A DNA stretch of 64,000 nucleotides, taken from assembly GCA_031180665.1 (NCBI GenBank), contig JAPSLP010000020.1:29691-93690 (forward strand). Reading direction: 5' to 3'. This DNA is from Cupriavidus sp. (GTDB taxonomy: Bacteria; Pseudomonadota; Gammaproteobacteria; Burkholderiales; Burkholderiaceae). The notes beneath the pieces were generated by a model that was given only the letters and a program-made list of their open reading frames with translations, ran no database searches and was not told where the DNA came from. Of this stretch, positions 1 to 10,283 are shown piece by piece; within the stretch, counting starts at the first letter, position 1, and each line of letters begins with the position of its first letter. Made by a program: the position numbers and the translations under genes.

Positions 1-51
1 CACGCGTACCTTGCGCGCGTAAGGGCTGGTCTGCGATGCGTACAGCTTCAT
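1..51 (-). CDS. glutathione S-transferase, N-terminal fragment (cut by window edge)
   Basis: Only the first 17 codons lie in the window. They read MKLYASQTSPYARKVRV, which matches the start of the thioredoxin-like domain of soluble glutathione S-transferases: a beta strand followed by the S-x-Y-x-R-K-V glutathione-site helix. An AGGGGAGA Shine-Dalgarno sits just upstream of the ATG (start base 51). The gene is divergent from purB. The rest of the protein is outside the window, so the class and substrate cannot be judged. Confidence 0.7.
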   Translation of the reverse strand, partial: MKLYASQTSPYARKVRV

Positions 52-1885
<1,834 letters not shown>

Positions 1886-1934
1886 TGGCGTGAGGCGCGG
1901 AACCGGAGCGCGCCACGCGTCCCTATCCTCAGAG

Positions 1935-1956
1935 CCGCCCCAAGGGGCGGTTTTTT
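1935..1956 (+). terminator. Rho-independent terminator of purB
   Basis: Perfect 7-bp stem CCGCCCC/GGGGCGG with an AA loop, followed by six T and more AT-rich bases, 50 bases after the purB stop codon. Confidence 0.85.
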
Positions 1957-2088
1957 ATTACCTGGCGACGGAGCCGGCTCGTTCAGCGGGCCGCCCGTGC
2001 GCCACCATGTCCCCGTCTCCTATTCCAGAAATGGATCACATCGATACCATTTCACCCATGACCGGAACCCTGGCGCTGCCGCTCCAGA

Positions 2089-2112
2089 TGGCATATGCTC
2101 TGCCATATGCCA
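2089..2112. promoter_or_regulatory. vapBC operator (inverted repeat)
   Basis: A perfect inverted repeat TGGCATATG-N6-CATATGCCA ends right at the vapB Shine-Dalgarno (AAGGAG at 2112-2117). A -10-like TATGCT lies inside the left arm. Type II antitoxins of the VapB family, alone or as the VapBC complex, bind such repeats over their own promoter; assignment to VapB here is inferred from position and symmetry. Confidence 0.7.
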
Positions 2113-2123
2113 AGGAGTACAGC

Positions 2124-2366
2124 ATGACCACGACGACGGACGCAAGGCATGTGCGGCTTTTCCGCAATGGCCGCAATCAGGCGGTGCGGATACCGCGCGA
2201 ATTCGAGTTACCGGGAGAGGAGGCGATCATGCGTAGAGAAGGCAACAAGCTGATTATCGAACCCGTTCAGGCGACTTCCTTTCGGGCGCTTCTGGCGCAA
2301 TGGGAGCCCTTGGACGAGACGTGGCCGGACATCGATGATCAGCCGCCAGAACCGGTGGCGTTCTGA
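2124..2366 (+). CDS. vapB: VapB-type antitoxin (AbrB/SpoVT fold)
   Basis: An 80-residue protein. Residues about 9-45 form the swapped-hairpin AbrB DNA-binding domain with the typical VapB run RLFRNGRNQAVRIPREFEL; the acidic, proline-rich tail (about 55-80) is the expected toxin-wrapping segment. It should neutralise VapC and repress the operon. The start at 2124 is fixed by the AAGGAG site 6 bases upstream; an open frame upstream has no such signal. Its stop overlaps the vapC ATG by one base, which indicates translational coupling. Confidence 0.88.
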   Translation: MTTTTDARHVRLFRNGRNQAVRIPREFELPGEEAIMRREGNKLIIEPVQATSFRALLAQWEPLDETWPDIDDQPPEPVAF

Positions 2367-2767
2367 TGCCGTTGTATCTGCTTGACACGAACATCGTGTC
2401 GGACGCGCTGCGAAATACGCGTGGCGTTTGTGCTTCGCGTATCGGGATGACCGACGCCGAGGCGTTGTGCACCTCCATTGTCGTTGCGGCGGAGCTGCGC
2501 TTCGGCGTCGCGAAGAAGGGCTCTGCGGAGTTGGCACGCCGGGTGGAACACGCCTTGGGCAGTCTTCGGGTGCTGCCGCTCGATGGCGAGGCCGATCGAC
2601 ACTATGGTCGCCTACGCGCCGACCTGGAACGCGACGGCCGACCGATAGGCGCCAACGATATGCTGATCGCCGCGCATGCCCTCGCGATTGAGGCTGTGCT
2701 CGTGACCGACAACGTGTTCGAGTTCTCCCGCGTGCCGGGTTTGCGCTATGAGAACTGGCTGGCTTGA
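2366..2767 (+). CDS. vapC: VapC-type PIN-domain ribonuclease toxin
   Basis: A 133-residue PIN-domain protein. The four metal-binding acids are visible: Asp7 in LLDTN, Glu43 in VVAAELRFG, Asp98 in GANDMLIAAHAL and Asp115 in VTDN. Characterised VapC toxins are Mg-dependent RNases that cut tRNA or rRNA; the RNA target here cannot be told. It is coupled to vapB by a one-base overlap. The pair sits between core genes and is probably a small accessory insertion. Confidence 0.9.
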   Translation: MPLYLLDTNIVSDALRNTRGVCASRIGMTDAEALCTSIVVAAELRFGVAKKGSAELARRVEHALGSLRVLPLDGEADRHYGRLRADLERDGRPIGANDMLIAAHALAIEAVLVTDNVFEFSRVPGLRYENWLA

Positions 2768-2821
2768 GGCGGCCGCGTTTTCACCGACGTAGCGCAGCTA
2801 AGTTCCCTCACAGGCATCGCC

Positions 2822-2836
2822 TTCAAACGGTTTGAA
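2822..2836. promoter_or_regulatory. short palindrome between vapC and cytochrome b561
   Basis: TTCAAAC-G-GTTTGAA is a perfect 7-bp inverted repeat around one base. It lies about 70 bases upstream of the promoter proposed for the next gene. It has no T-run and could be an operator, but no regulator can be named. Confidence 0.3.
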
Positions 2837-2893
2837 CGACTCAATGAAGTTCCGCCTTCCCGACGTCACTTTCCGGACGCAATAATGCGAGAA

Positions 2894-2921
2894 TTGACAG
2901 CGTCTGCCGAAAGAATAAAGA
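2894..2921 (+). promoter_or_regulatory. sigma-70 promoter of the cytochrome b561-yceI group
   Basis: A consensus -35 TTGACA at 2894-2899 is followed after 16 bases by TAAAGA at 2916-2921, about 20 bases before the cytochrome b561 start. The leader would be short. Confidence 0.6.
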
Positions 2922-2940
2922 CTGAAGCCGGATTTTCTCG

Positions 2941-3489
2941 ATGCGTTCCAATACCCCCGCGCGCTATGGCGCGACCGCGATCGGCCTGCACTGGATCATC
3001 GCGCTGTTGATTTTTGCCGCCTTCGGGCTCGGTCTTTACATGACCGATATCCCGGGCTTCACGCCGACCAAGCTCAAGCTCTACTCCTGGCACAAATGGC
3101 TCGGCGTAACGGTTTTTGCGCTGGCGGTGCTGCGCGTGCTTTGGCGCCTGACCCATGGGGCGCCGGGGCCCGTGGGCGGCATGCCGGTGTGGCAGGCGCG
3201 GGCGGCAAAGGCAGCCCACGGACTGCTGTACCTGTTGATCCTGGTGGTGCCGGTGACCGGCTACCTCTACAGCCTCGCCGCCGGCGTGCCGGTCGTCTAT
3301 CTCGGCTTGTGGCCGCTGCCGCAGCTGGTCGAGCCCAACGACGCGCTGAAGGAAACCCTCAAGCTCGCGCATATCTGGCTGAACTACCTGATGGCCGCGA
3401 TCGTCGCACTGCATGCCGCCGCGGCGCTCAAGCACCAGCTGCTCGACCGCGACGGCACGCTTGGGCGCATGCTGCCGTTCCTGCGCTGA
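2941..3489 (+). CDS. cytochrome b561 family protein
   Basis: A 182-residue inner-membrane dihaem cytochrome with four predicted helices (about 12-35, 48-70, 92-112, 143-165). Candidate haem-ligand histidines are His17, His51, His93, His144, His158 and His165, spaced as in the bacterial CybB/YceJ family. YceJ-like cytochromes typically sit next to yceI, and two yceI genes follow here. The family moves electrons between quinone and periplasmic partners; the exact partner is unknown. Confidence 0.88.
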   Translation: MRSNTPARYGATAIGLHWIIALLIFAAFGLGLYMTDIPGFTPTKLKLYSWHKWLGVTVFALAVLRVLWRLTHGAPGPVGGMPVWQARAAKAAHGLLYLLILVVPVTGYLYSLAAGVPVVYLGLWPLPQLVEPNDALKETLKLAHIWLNYLMAAIVALHAAAALKHQLLDRDGTLGRMLPFLR

Positions 3490-3545
3490 GTCCGGCCCGC
3501 CGCTTTCCTGTTCCGCATTGACTGAATGAAACCGAGGAGTCCTCG

Positions 3546-4118
3546 ATGAAACGCATTCCCCGTCCCGGTGCCTTGCTGTTGGCCGCTTCGCTGGCCTGCG
3601 CCGGCTTTGCCGCCAACCTCGCCGCCGCCCAGCTCGACGCGGGCAAGAGTTCGGTGACCGCCGTCGCGCGCCAGATCGGCGTGCCGATGGAAGGCAAGTT
3701 CAAGCGGTTTGCCGCCGCGGTGGAGTTCGATCCGGCCAAGCTGGCCAGCTCGAGCGCCAAGGTCGAGATCGACGTCGCCAGTTTCGAGATCGGCGACGCT
3801 GCCACCACCAAGGAGGTCAAGGGCAAGGACTGGTTCGACGCCGCGCGCTTCCCCAAGGCGGTGTTCGAGTCGACCGCCATCAAGCCCGCAGCCGCGGGCA
3901 AGTTCGATGTCGCCGGCAAGCTGACCATCAAGGGCAAGACCGTGGACGTGGTGGTGCCCGCGACCTATCGACACGAAGGGGCCAACCAGGTCTTCGAAGG
4001 CGTGCTGCCGATCAAGCGCAGCGCCTTCAATATCGGGGAGGGCGAGTGGAAGGACACCTCGGTGGTCGCCGACGAGGTCCAGATCAAGTTCCGCCTCGTC
4101 ACCCACGCCAAGTCCTGA
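3546..4118 (+). CDS. YceI family periplasmic protein (first copy)
   Basis: A 190-residue protein with a signal peptide (basic start, hydrophobic core, AAA-Q cleavage near residue 28). The mature part is a YceI lipocalin-like barrel, a fold that binds polyisoprenoids, with motifs such as [20 protein letters not shown] and [21 protein letters not shown]-type ribosome site precedes the ATG. It follows cytochrome b561 by about 55 bases and is probably co-transcribed. It differs clearly from the second copy, so the pair is paralogous rather than a fresh duplication. Confidence 0.9.
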   Translation: MKRIPRPGALLLAASLACAGFAANLAAAQLDAGKSSVTAVARQIGVPMEGKFKRFAAAVEFDPAKLASSSAKVEIDVASFEIGDAATTKEVKGKDWFDAARFPKAVFESTAIKPAAAGKFDVAGKLTIKGKTVDVVVPATYRHEGANQVFEGVLPIKRSAFNIGEGEWKDTSVVADEVQIKFRLVTHAKS

Positions 4119-4215
4119 ACCACCATCGCTGCCGCATTCGCGATCTCAACCTGACATTACTGTGGCCGTCATCGACGGACCTGCCCGTCGAAACCAACCG
4201 CTTACCGGAGAACCC

Positions 4216-4806
4216 ATGAAACTGCGTACCGCCGCTGCCATCCTCGCCGCCGCTTCCGCCACCGCCTTCGCCGGCGTTGCCTCGGCTGCCGCCGTGACCT
4301 ACAACCTCGATCCGAGCCATACGTATCCGAGCTTCGAGGCCGATCACCTGGGCGGGCTGTCGAAGTGGCGCGGCAAGTTCGACAAGTCCAGCGGCGTCGT
4401 CACGCTCGATCGCGCCGCCAAGACCGGCACGCTGGACATCAAGATCGATACCGCATCGATCGACTTCGGCCACGGCAAGATGAACGAGCACGCCAAGAGC
4501 CCCGACATGTTCGACGTGCAGGCCTATCCCGAGGCCACCTACAAGGGCAAGTTCTCGAAGTTTGCCGGCGACGTGCCGACCGAGGTCGATGGCGTGCTGA
4601 CGCTGCGCGGCGTGTCCAAGCCGGTCAAGCTGGAGATCCGCGAATTCAAGTGCATCCAGCATCCGATGCTCAAGCGCGAGGCCTGCGGTGCCGACGCCTA
4701 TGCCACCTTCAACCGCGCCGACTTCGGCATCGACTACGGCGTCAAGATGGGCTTCAAGCCCGAGGTCAAGCTGGCGATCCAGGTCGAGGGTGTGCGCGCG
4801 GACTGA
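4216..4806 (+). CDS. YceI family periplasmic protein (second copy)
   Basis: A 196-residue protein with a signal peptide (cleavage near ASA-A at about residue 24) and a YceI barrel starting [19 protein letters not shown]. Two cysteines, Cys146 and Cys157, lie in the loop that carries a cysteine pair in some YceI proteins and could form a disulfide. The ATG at 4216 has GGAG upstream and heads the signal peptide. A strong terminator follows, closing the group. Confidence 0.92.
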   Translation: MKLRTAAAILAAASATAFAGVASAAAVTYNLDPSHTYPSFEADHLGGLSKWRGKFDKSSGVVTLDRAAKTGTLDIKIDTASIDFGHGKMNEHAKSPDMFDVQAYPEATYKGKFSKFAGDVPTEVDGVLTLRGVSKPVKLEIREFKCIQHPMLKREACGADAYATFNRADFGIDYGVKMGFKPEVKLAIQVEGVRAD

Positions 4807-4846
4807 TGCCGCAGCGCCCCCGGGGCGCATCCGCATTGCCATTCGA

Positions 4847-4873
4847 GGGCCGGTTCATCCGGCCCTTTTTTTT
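4847..4873 (+). terminator. Rho-independent terminator after yceI
   Basis: GGGCCGG stem, TTCAT loop, CCGGCCC stem, then eight T. It lies 40 bases after the second yceI stop codon. Confidence 0.88.
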
Positions 4874-4941
4874 CATGGATGGCAACCCCTCTCACGGTGG
4901 GGGGCATGGGGGCCGCTCCCCCCTCGTTGGGATGAGGGTCG

Positions 4942-4970
4942 TTGTCCACCGCAGGGGCCCACAGTACAAT
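4942..4970 (+). promoter_or_regulatory. promoter of the phcBSRQ-like operon, with long leader
   Basis: TTGTCC (4942-4947), 17 bases, TACAAT (4965-4970), followed by CGGTC. This leaves a leader of about 275 bases before phcB at 5252. The 4874-5251 stretch otherwise holds no gene; the leader could carry post-transcriptional control, but no riboswitch was recognised. Confidence 0.6.
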
Positions 4971-5251
4971 CGGTCGCTGATTCGCACCTGGCGGGCCCGG
5001 GAGCGAGACCGGGGCAGTCGTGGCCCGGCCGCGTCCAAGGCCGTTGCCGGCCGGCTTTCGGTCAGGCTGCTGGCCCGCATCGGCCTGTCGTTGGCCCGGC
5101 GCAGGCCGGCAGCTTGCCCCTTCGCCGCTCACTTCCCGATCAGGATCGCAAGCGTATGCCCAACCCCTAGTTTCCGTGCATCGCCTTCGCTGAGCCGCTC
5201 GCGAGTTCCTTCGCCCATGCCGCGCCGGACCGTTCCGACCCCTGTGTCGGC

Positions 5252-6697
5252 ATGAGCCAGCCGCATTCTTCGGATTTTCCCTGGCGCAAAACCGTGTACT
5301 CCCAAACGCAAATTGATCCGGTGGTCAGCTTCCGCAACTCGCAGGGCGAGCAGGTGCGGGGCACGATCATTAATCTCCAGAGAAAATCTCTGGTGATGGA
5401 AGTCTATAACCCGTACTCGATCGTCCAGGTCAGCGAGGTATTGCGCGACTTGCAGGTCAGGATGGGAGAAGGCCTCGCCTACTCGGGCAACGCGGTGGTG
5501 ATCAGCATGGTCAACACCGGCCTGACGGCGATTGCCTCCGTCACGCTGATCGACGAATGGCGCGAACTGAGCGGTGGCGTCCTCGAGGCGAGCGCAGTGG
5601 GCCAGGAAGCCCGGCGCTTCGTGCAGGACTGGGCCGAGCGCTACCACATCCGGCGCGACTACCAGATCGTGGTCAACCAGATCCGTTCCTTCCTGGCCGA
5701 GGTGTCGCGCTGGGTCGAACAGGTCGACCTGACCGAGGCGATGCCCAAGGAAGGCGAACGCTTGCGCGCCGACTACTTCTTCGAGCTGGCCTCGCCGTTG
5801 ATCGAAAAGACCAAGTACTACTTCGACGAGTTCGAGGGCGAGGCGCGCATGGTCGACGAGGAACTGGCGCCGGTGCATCGCAACTTCGCGCAGAACGCGC
5901 TGCATCCGCTGCTGCTGCGGGCGCCGTTCGTGTTCCGCACCTTCACCAAGCCGCTCGGTTATGCCGGTGACTACCAGATGGTCAACCAGATGCTGGACGA
6001 CCCGCGCCAAGGCCCCAGCACCTATTTCCAGATCGTCAACAGTGCCTTCCTGCAGACCGCGGTCGCACGCGCGCACCGCAACCGCATCGATATCCTGGTC
6101 GACTACCTGACGCGACTCGCCGACGCCGCGCGCGCGGCGCGCCGCCCATTCCGTGTGCTCAACGTCGGCTGCGGCCCGGCGCAGGAGATCCAGCGCTTCA
6201 TGCGCGAATACGATGAGCCGGAATGGCTGTCGTTCGAACTGGTCGACTTCAGCCAGGAAACGTTGGACTGGACACGCGAGCGGCTGATGTCGATCGCCAA
6301 CGAAACCGGCAAACGCATGGCGATCGGCTATACGCACGATTCGGTGCACCAGTTGCTCAAGCGCCGGCTCGATCCTGCTGCGCCGGAAACGCGCGAGTTC
6401 GACGGCGTCTATTGCGCCGGTCTGTTCGACTACCTGTCGGACCGGGTCTGCGCCCGCCTGAACCAGCATTTCGCGCAACGGCTGCGCCCGGGCGGCAAGC
6501 TGCTGGTGACCAACGTCCATGCGTCCAATCCGGAGCGCTGCAGCATGGAACACGTGCTGGAGTGGTACCTGATCTATCGGGACGAGGCCGGCATGGCGTC
6601 CATCATGCCGGATCACGCCGGCGCGCCGCGGCTATGGACCGACCCCACTGGCGTCAATGTGTTTGCCGAGGTAGCGATCGATCCAAAGGGGGACTGA
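5252..6697 (+). CDS. phcB: PhcB-like SAM-dependent methyltransferase (quorum signal synthase)
   Basis: A 481-residue soluble protein. The N-terminal 110 residues look like a PilZ-type barrel; the C-terminal half is a class I methyltransferase with motif I VLNVGCGPAQEI at about 302-313 and an acidic strand end in FELVDFSQETLDW. PhcB of Ralstonia methylates a 3-hydroxy fatty acid to the volatile signal 3-OH MAME or 3-OH PAME. Assignment rests on the architecture together with the three downstream genes, which reproduce phcB-phcS-phcR-phcQ. The phcS start follows one base after its stop, so translation is coupled. Confidence 0.85.
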   Translation: MSQPHSSDFPWRKTVYSQTQIDPVVSFRNSQGEQVRGTIINLQRKSLVMEVYNPYSIVQVSEVLRDLQVRMGEGLAYSGNAVVISMVNTGLTAIASVTLIDEWRELSGGVLEASAVGQEARRFVQDWAERYHIRRDYQIVVNQIRSFLAEVSRWVEQVDLTEAMPKEGERLRADYFFELASPLIEKTKYYFDEFEGEARMVDEELAPVHRNFAQNALHPLLLRAPFVFRTFTKPLGYAGDYQMVNQMLDDPRQGPSTYFQIVNSAFLQTAVARAHRNRIDILVDYLTRLADAARAARRPFRVLNVGCGPAQEIQRFMREYDEPEWLSFELVDFSQETLDWTRERLMSIANETGKRMAIGYTHDSVHQLLKRRLDPAAPETREFDGVYCAGLFDYLSDRVCARLNQHFAQRLRPGGKLLVTNVHASNPERCSMEHVLEWYLIYRDEAGMASIMPDHAGAPRLWTDPTGVNVFAEVAIDPKGD

Positions 6698-6698
6698 G

Positions 6699-8036
6699 AT
6701 GATCGGATCGGCGGCGGCGCTGCGCTCGAATTTCCGCGAGGAGCTGCGCGACTATCGCCTGCTGTGCAGCAAGGCAGGCGGCGTGACGGTGATCGCGTTG
6801 GTGCTGATGGGCGTGGCGCTGGACTATGTGGTCTACCCCGGCGAGCAGGCGCGCTTTGCCTTCGCCCGCGTGATGACCAGCGTGCTGATCGGCCTGGCCG
6901 TGATGGTGCTGTACACCAACGCGGGCCGCCGCTACGTGCAGGCGATCACCTTCGGCTGGCTGCTGTTGCCGCAGGCCATGATCGCCTGGATGATCTATGT
7001 CACGCAGGGCGAGGGGTCGGTGTTCTACGCCGGGCTGATGCTGACCATCTTCGCGGTCGGCATCCTGTTTCCATCGGGCTACTGGCAGACGCTGGCGTTC
7101 GGCCTGGCGACCGTGGTTTTGTACTACATCGCCTGCGCCGCGCACCCGGGCGGCATCCAGAACCCGAGCCAGTTCTACTTCCAGCTGATCCTGATCTTCT
7201 TCTGCGCGCTGGCCAGCGCGGTCTACACCTATTTCAACGAGAAGGGCCGCTTCCAGCTGTTCCGGCTGAAGGAAGAACTGGCCCACAAGAACGACGAGCT
7301 GGCACGCATCAACGAGAACCTCGCGCAGATCAAGGGCCAGCTGCTGCAGCAGGAGAAGATGGCCGCGGTCGGTACGCTGGCCGCGGGGCTGCTGCACGAG
7401 GTCAACAACCCGGTCAACTTCTGCCTGATGGCGATCGAGATCGCGCTGGAGGAGCCCGAGGCCAAGGAAAGCGCCTCGCTGCAGGAATGCCTGATCGACG
7501 CCCGCCAGGGGATGCAGCGGATCCAGCATATCGTCTCGGACCTGAAGATCTTTGCCTATCGGCAGCCGGGCGCGGAAGTCGAGGGCCGCCCCTTCCTGTT
7601 CGAAAAGGCGCTCGACTCGGCCAGCCGGCTGACCGCCCACGAACTGCGCGGCGTGCGGATGACGCGCGAGCTGCCGCCCGACACGCTGGTGTTCGGCGAC
7701 GAGGCGGCCATCATCGGCGTGCTGATCAACCTGTTCTCGAACGCGGCGCTGGCGATGCGCAAGGCCGGCACGCCCGCACCGGCGATCCATACCACCGTCG
7801 GCTGGAGGGACGGCCGGCTGCATGTCAACGTGCGCGACAACGGCCCGGGCATCCCCAGCGAGAACCTGGCACGCGTGTTCGAGCCGTTCTTCACCACGCG
7901 CGAGGTGGGCCAGGGCCTGGGCTTGGGGCTGTCGATCAGCTATGCGGTGATCGAGCGGCATGGCGGCGTGCTGTTCGCCGAAAGCGAGCTGGGCCAGTGG
8001 GCCGCGTTCAGCTTCGATCTGCCGCGGGCGGAATGA
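6699..8036 (+). CDS. phcS: PhcS-like membrane sensor histidine kinase
   Basis: A 445-residue kinase. Residues about 20-170 hold around six membrane helices with no large periplasmic domain, followed by a coiled coil (about 175-225) and the kinase core: H-box GLLHEVNNPVNFC with His233, N-box NLFSNAALAM, G1 DNGPGIP from Asp380, F-box FEPFFTT and G2 GLGLGLSI. In Ralstonia, PhcS senses the methyl ester signal and acts on PhcR and PhcQ, leading to active PhcA. phcA is not in this window. AAAGGGGG upstream gives a strong ribosome site. Confidence 0.85.
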   Translation: MIGSAAALRSNFREELRDYRLLCSKAGGVTVIALVLMGVALDYVVYPGEQARFAFARVMTSVLIGLAVMVLYTNAGRRYVQAITFGWLLLPQAMIAWMIYVTQGEGSVFYAGLMLTIFAVGILFPSGYWQTLAFGLATVVLYYIACAAHPGGIQNPSQFYFQLILIFFCALASAVYTYFNEKGRFQLFRLKEELAHKNDELARINENLAQIKGQLLQQEKMAAVGTLAAGLLHEVNNPVNFCLMAIEIALEEPEAKESASLQECLIDARQGMQRIQHIVSDLKIFAYRQPGAEVEGRPFLFEKALDSASRLTAHELRGVRMTRELPPDTLVFGDEAAIIGVLINLFSNAALAMRKAGTPAPAIHTTVGWRDGRLHVNVRDNGPGIPSENLARVFEPFFTTREVGQGLGLGLSISYAVIERHGGVLFAESELGQWAAFSFDLPRAE

Positions 8037-8043
8037 GCGCGAT

Positions 8044-9243
8044 ATGACAGAGATGCGGACAGAGCCGCCGCGGACAGAGCCGGGGACGGAGCTGCGGACG
8101 GAGCTGCGGACCGATTTGCGTCAGCCGCGGCTGACCGTGCTCTACGTCGACGATGAGGAGATGGCATGCAAGTACTTCGCGCGCGCGGCCGGCGCCGAGT
8201 ACGAGGTGCTGCTCGCCCAGGGCGCCGATCAGGCCATCGAGATGCTGCGCAACGACAGCGGCCGCACCGCGGTGCTGGTCACCGACTTTCGCATGCCGGG
8301 CCGCAACGGGGCCGATCTGCTGCGGCAGGTCGCCGCCGAGTTTCCGCAGATCGTGCGGATCCTGGTGACCGCCTACGCCGACAAGGACATGCTGCTGCAG
8401 ACCGTCAACAGCGGCGAGGTGTTTCGCATCCTCGAGAAGCCGCTGGGCCTGCAGGTCGTGCGCGACGTGCTGGCGCTGGCGCGCGAGCGCCATCGCGAAC
8501 GGCAGTCGCGGCACCAGCGGCTGACCGCGATCGACGAGACACTGGCGTTTCTGGCGCACGAACTTAACACCCCGCTGGCGGCTATCGCGAATTTTGCCCG
8601 CGGAGTTGAAAGCCGCAGCAGCGCCGAATACGATCCGCAGCGCCAGGCCGAGATCGGGCAGGCGGCCGCGGTGATGCACAGCAATGCGCAGTACTGCCTG
8701 GCGGTGATCTCGTCGTTCCTGCAGTCGGTGCGCGGCAATGGCGAACGGCCGCTGACCAGCGAGAACGATCGCGACATCACCGCCGGCAGCCTGATCATGG
8801 CGCTGCTCGACAGCTATCCCTTCACGGGCGCGCAGCGCAACTGGGTCGAGGTCGAACTGCACGGCGACTTCATCGTCCACACGCTGCCGAACTGCGTGTC
8901 GCTGGTGCTGTCGTCGCTGCTCAACAATGGCTTGCGGGCGCTGACCGATGTCCCCAAGCCGTCGCTGCGTTTCCGTGTGGTGGCACAGCCCGACCCCGTG
9001 ATCTGCATCAGCGACAACGGACCTGGCATTCCGCCCGACGTGATGGAGCGCCTGCTGGTCGATCCGGTCACCACGCATGCCGCCGCCGGCGGAAATGGCC
9101 TCGGCATGATTTTCTGCAACCGCGTCATGCAGTCGTTCGGCGGCGGCATCCGGATCGAATCGATCGCGGGCGCCGGCACCACCGTGACGCTGGACTTCCC
9201 TCATACGAAGAATCGAATGCACAGCAATAGGAGCGGTCAATGA
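8044..9243 (+). CDS. phcR: PhcR-like response regulator fused to a histidine kinase domain
   Basis: A 399-residue hybrid with a receiver first (about 30-145, phospho-acceptor Asp81 in VLVTDFRMPG) and a kinase domain after it (H-box LAHELNTPLAAI with His172, G1 DNGPGIP, G2 GGNGLGMIF). This reversed order is the known peculiarity of PhcR. It lacks a DNA-binding output and passes the signal within the Phc relay. The start at 8044 lies 8 bases after phcS; ATG 8053 is an alternative. The first 26 residues are an Arg-Thr-Glu repeat encoded by tandem DNA repeats. The stop overlaps phcQ as ATGA. Confidence 0.85.
   Translation: MTEMRTEPPRTEPGTELRTELRTDLRQPRLTVLYVDDEEMACKYFARAAGAEYEVLLAQGADQAIEMLRNDSGRTAVLVTDFRMPGRNGADLLRQVAAEFPQIVRILVTAYADKDMLLQTVNSGEVFRILEKPLGLQVVRDVLALARERHRERQSRHQRLTAIDETLAFLAHELNTPLAAIANFARGVESRSSAEYDPQRQAEIGQAAAVMHSNAQYCLAVISSFLQSVRGNGERPLTSENDRDITAGSLIMALLDSYPFTGAQRNWVEVELHGDFIVHTLPNCVSLVLSSLLNNGLRALTDVPKPSLRFRVVAQPDPVICISDNGPGIPPDVMERLLVDPVTTHAAAGGNGLGMIFCNRVMQSFGGGIRIESIAGAGTTVTLDFPHTKNRMHSNRSGQ
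8056..8118 (+). repeat. tandem 12-bp repeat in the phcR 5' coding end
   Basis: Five imperfect copies of CGGACRGAGCYG (8056-8067, 8071-8082, 8084-8094, 8095-8106, 8107-8118). They encode a stuttering R-T-E/D-x sequence before the receiver domain. Copy number could vary by slippage; units of 12 keep the frame. Confidence 0.75.
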
Positions 9244-10232
9244 ACGAACCGAACGACAACCAGGCATCGCCTCCCGCGATTCTGTTCGTCGATGACGAGG
9301 CCACCGCGGTCAAGTATTTCCAGAGGGCGATCGGTGGGCTGGCGCCCGTGGTCACCGGCGGTTCGGTCGAGGAGGGCAAGGCGCTGCTCGAGGCCCATGG
9401 CGACACGCTGGCCGTGCTGGTCTCGGACCAGCGCATGCCGGGCGAATACGGCAATGAACTGTTGCGCCACGCGCGCGAGCACTATCCGCATATCGTCCGC
9501 ATCCTGACGACCGCCTATTCCGAACTCGAGTCGACCGTGCAGGCGGTCAACGAAGGGCAGATCCATCGCTATATCAAGAAGCCCTGGGACATCACCGCGC
9601 TGCGCATGGAGCTCAAGCAGGCGCTGGAGATTGCCGGCCTGCGCCGCGAGCGCGACCAGCTGGTGCGCGAGAAGCTGAGCGTGATCCAGCGCCAGACGCT
9701 GGCGGGGCGCATCGGCATGGTACGCGCGCTGTGCGCGAGCCTGATCGGTCCGGAGCGCTTCCAGCCGGTCGAGACCTATCTGGCGGCCGCCGCGCTGGCC
9801 GGTGCCAAGGGTCCGGAGCCCGACTGGGCCAGGATGGACTACGCCGACCTGATCGGCGCCGAAAGCCAGCGCAGCGGCGCCTTCGGCCATGCGGTGGCGA
9901 GTCGCCTGGCGCAACTGTGCGCGGCCCACGATGGAGCGGCTGGCGCCGATGCGCTGGCGGTGATCGCGCAGGAGCTGGGCGAGGCGGTGCGCCGCGATGG
10001 CGAGGTCCTGGTGTGGCTGTCGTTGCCGGTGCTGTCCGAATTCCTCGGTGCGCCGGTCGGCACGGCGGTGTCGGAGCAGCACGCGGCGTGGTTTGCCGCG
10101 CTGCTGTGGCTCGATCGCAGCGGCAATGCGCTGCAGATGCTGCGCGACGGCAACACCATCGTCTCGCGGCTGGTGCCGGCGGTCGCGCAGTTCGGCGCCG
10201 ACCGGCTGGCGATCTGGATCGAGCAGTTCTGA
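9240..10232 (+). CDS. phcQ: PhcQ-like response regulator
   Basis: A 330-residue protein. Residues 10-130 are a receiver with Asp63 in VLVSDQRMPG and the lysine motif YIKKPWD, as in RpfG-type receivers. Residues 135-155 look like a coiled coil, and the rest (about 155-330) is an alpha-helical output I do not recognise; no helix-turn-helix is evident. It completes the phcBSRQ order. In Ralstonia, PhcQ mediates much of the response to the signal. Its ATG overlaps the phcR stop. Confidence 0.8.
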   Translation: MNEPNDNQASPPAILFVDDEATAVKYFQRAIGGLAPVVTGGSVEEGKALLEAHGDTLAVLVSDQRMPGEYGNELLRHAREHYPHIVRILTTAYSELESTVQAVNEGQIHRYIKKPWDITALRMELKQALEIAGLRRERDQLVREKLSVIQRQTLAGRIGMVRALCASLIGPERFQPVETYLAAAALAGAKGPEPDWARMDYADLIGAESQRSGAFGHAVASRLAQLCAAHDGAAGADALAVIAQELGEAVRRDGEVLVWLSLPVLSEFLGAPVGTAVSEQHAAWFAALLWLDRSGNALQMLRDGNTIVSRLVPAVAQFGADRLAIWIEQF

Positions 10233-10283
10233 GGAACGTGGATCGGCCGGAAGGGATGCGGCTTGCAGCCCAGCCGGTTTTTT

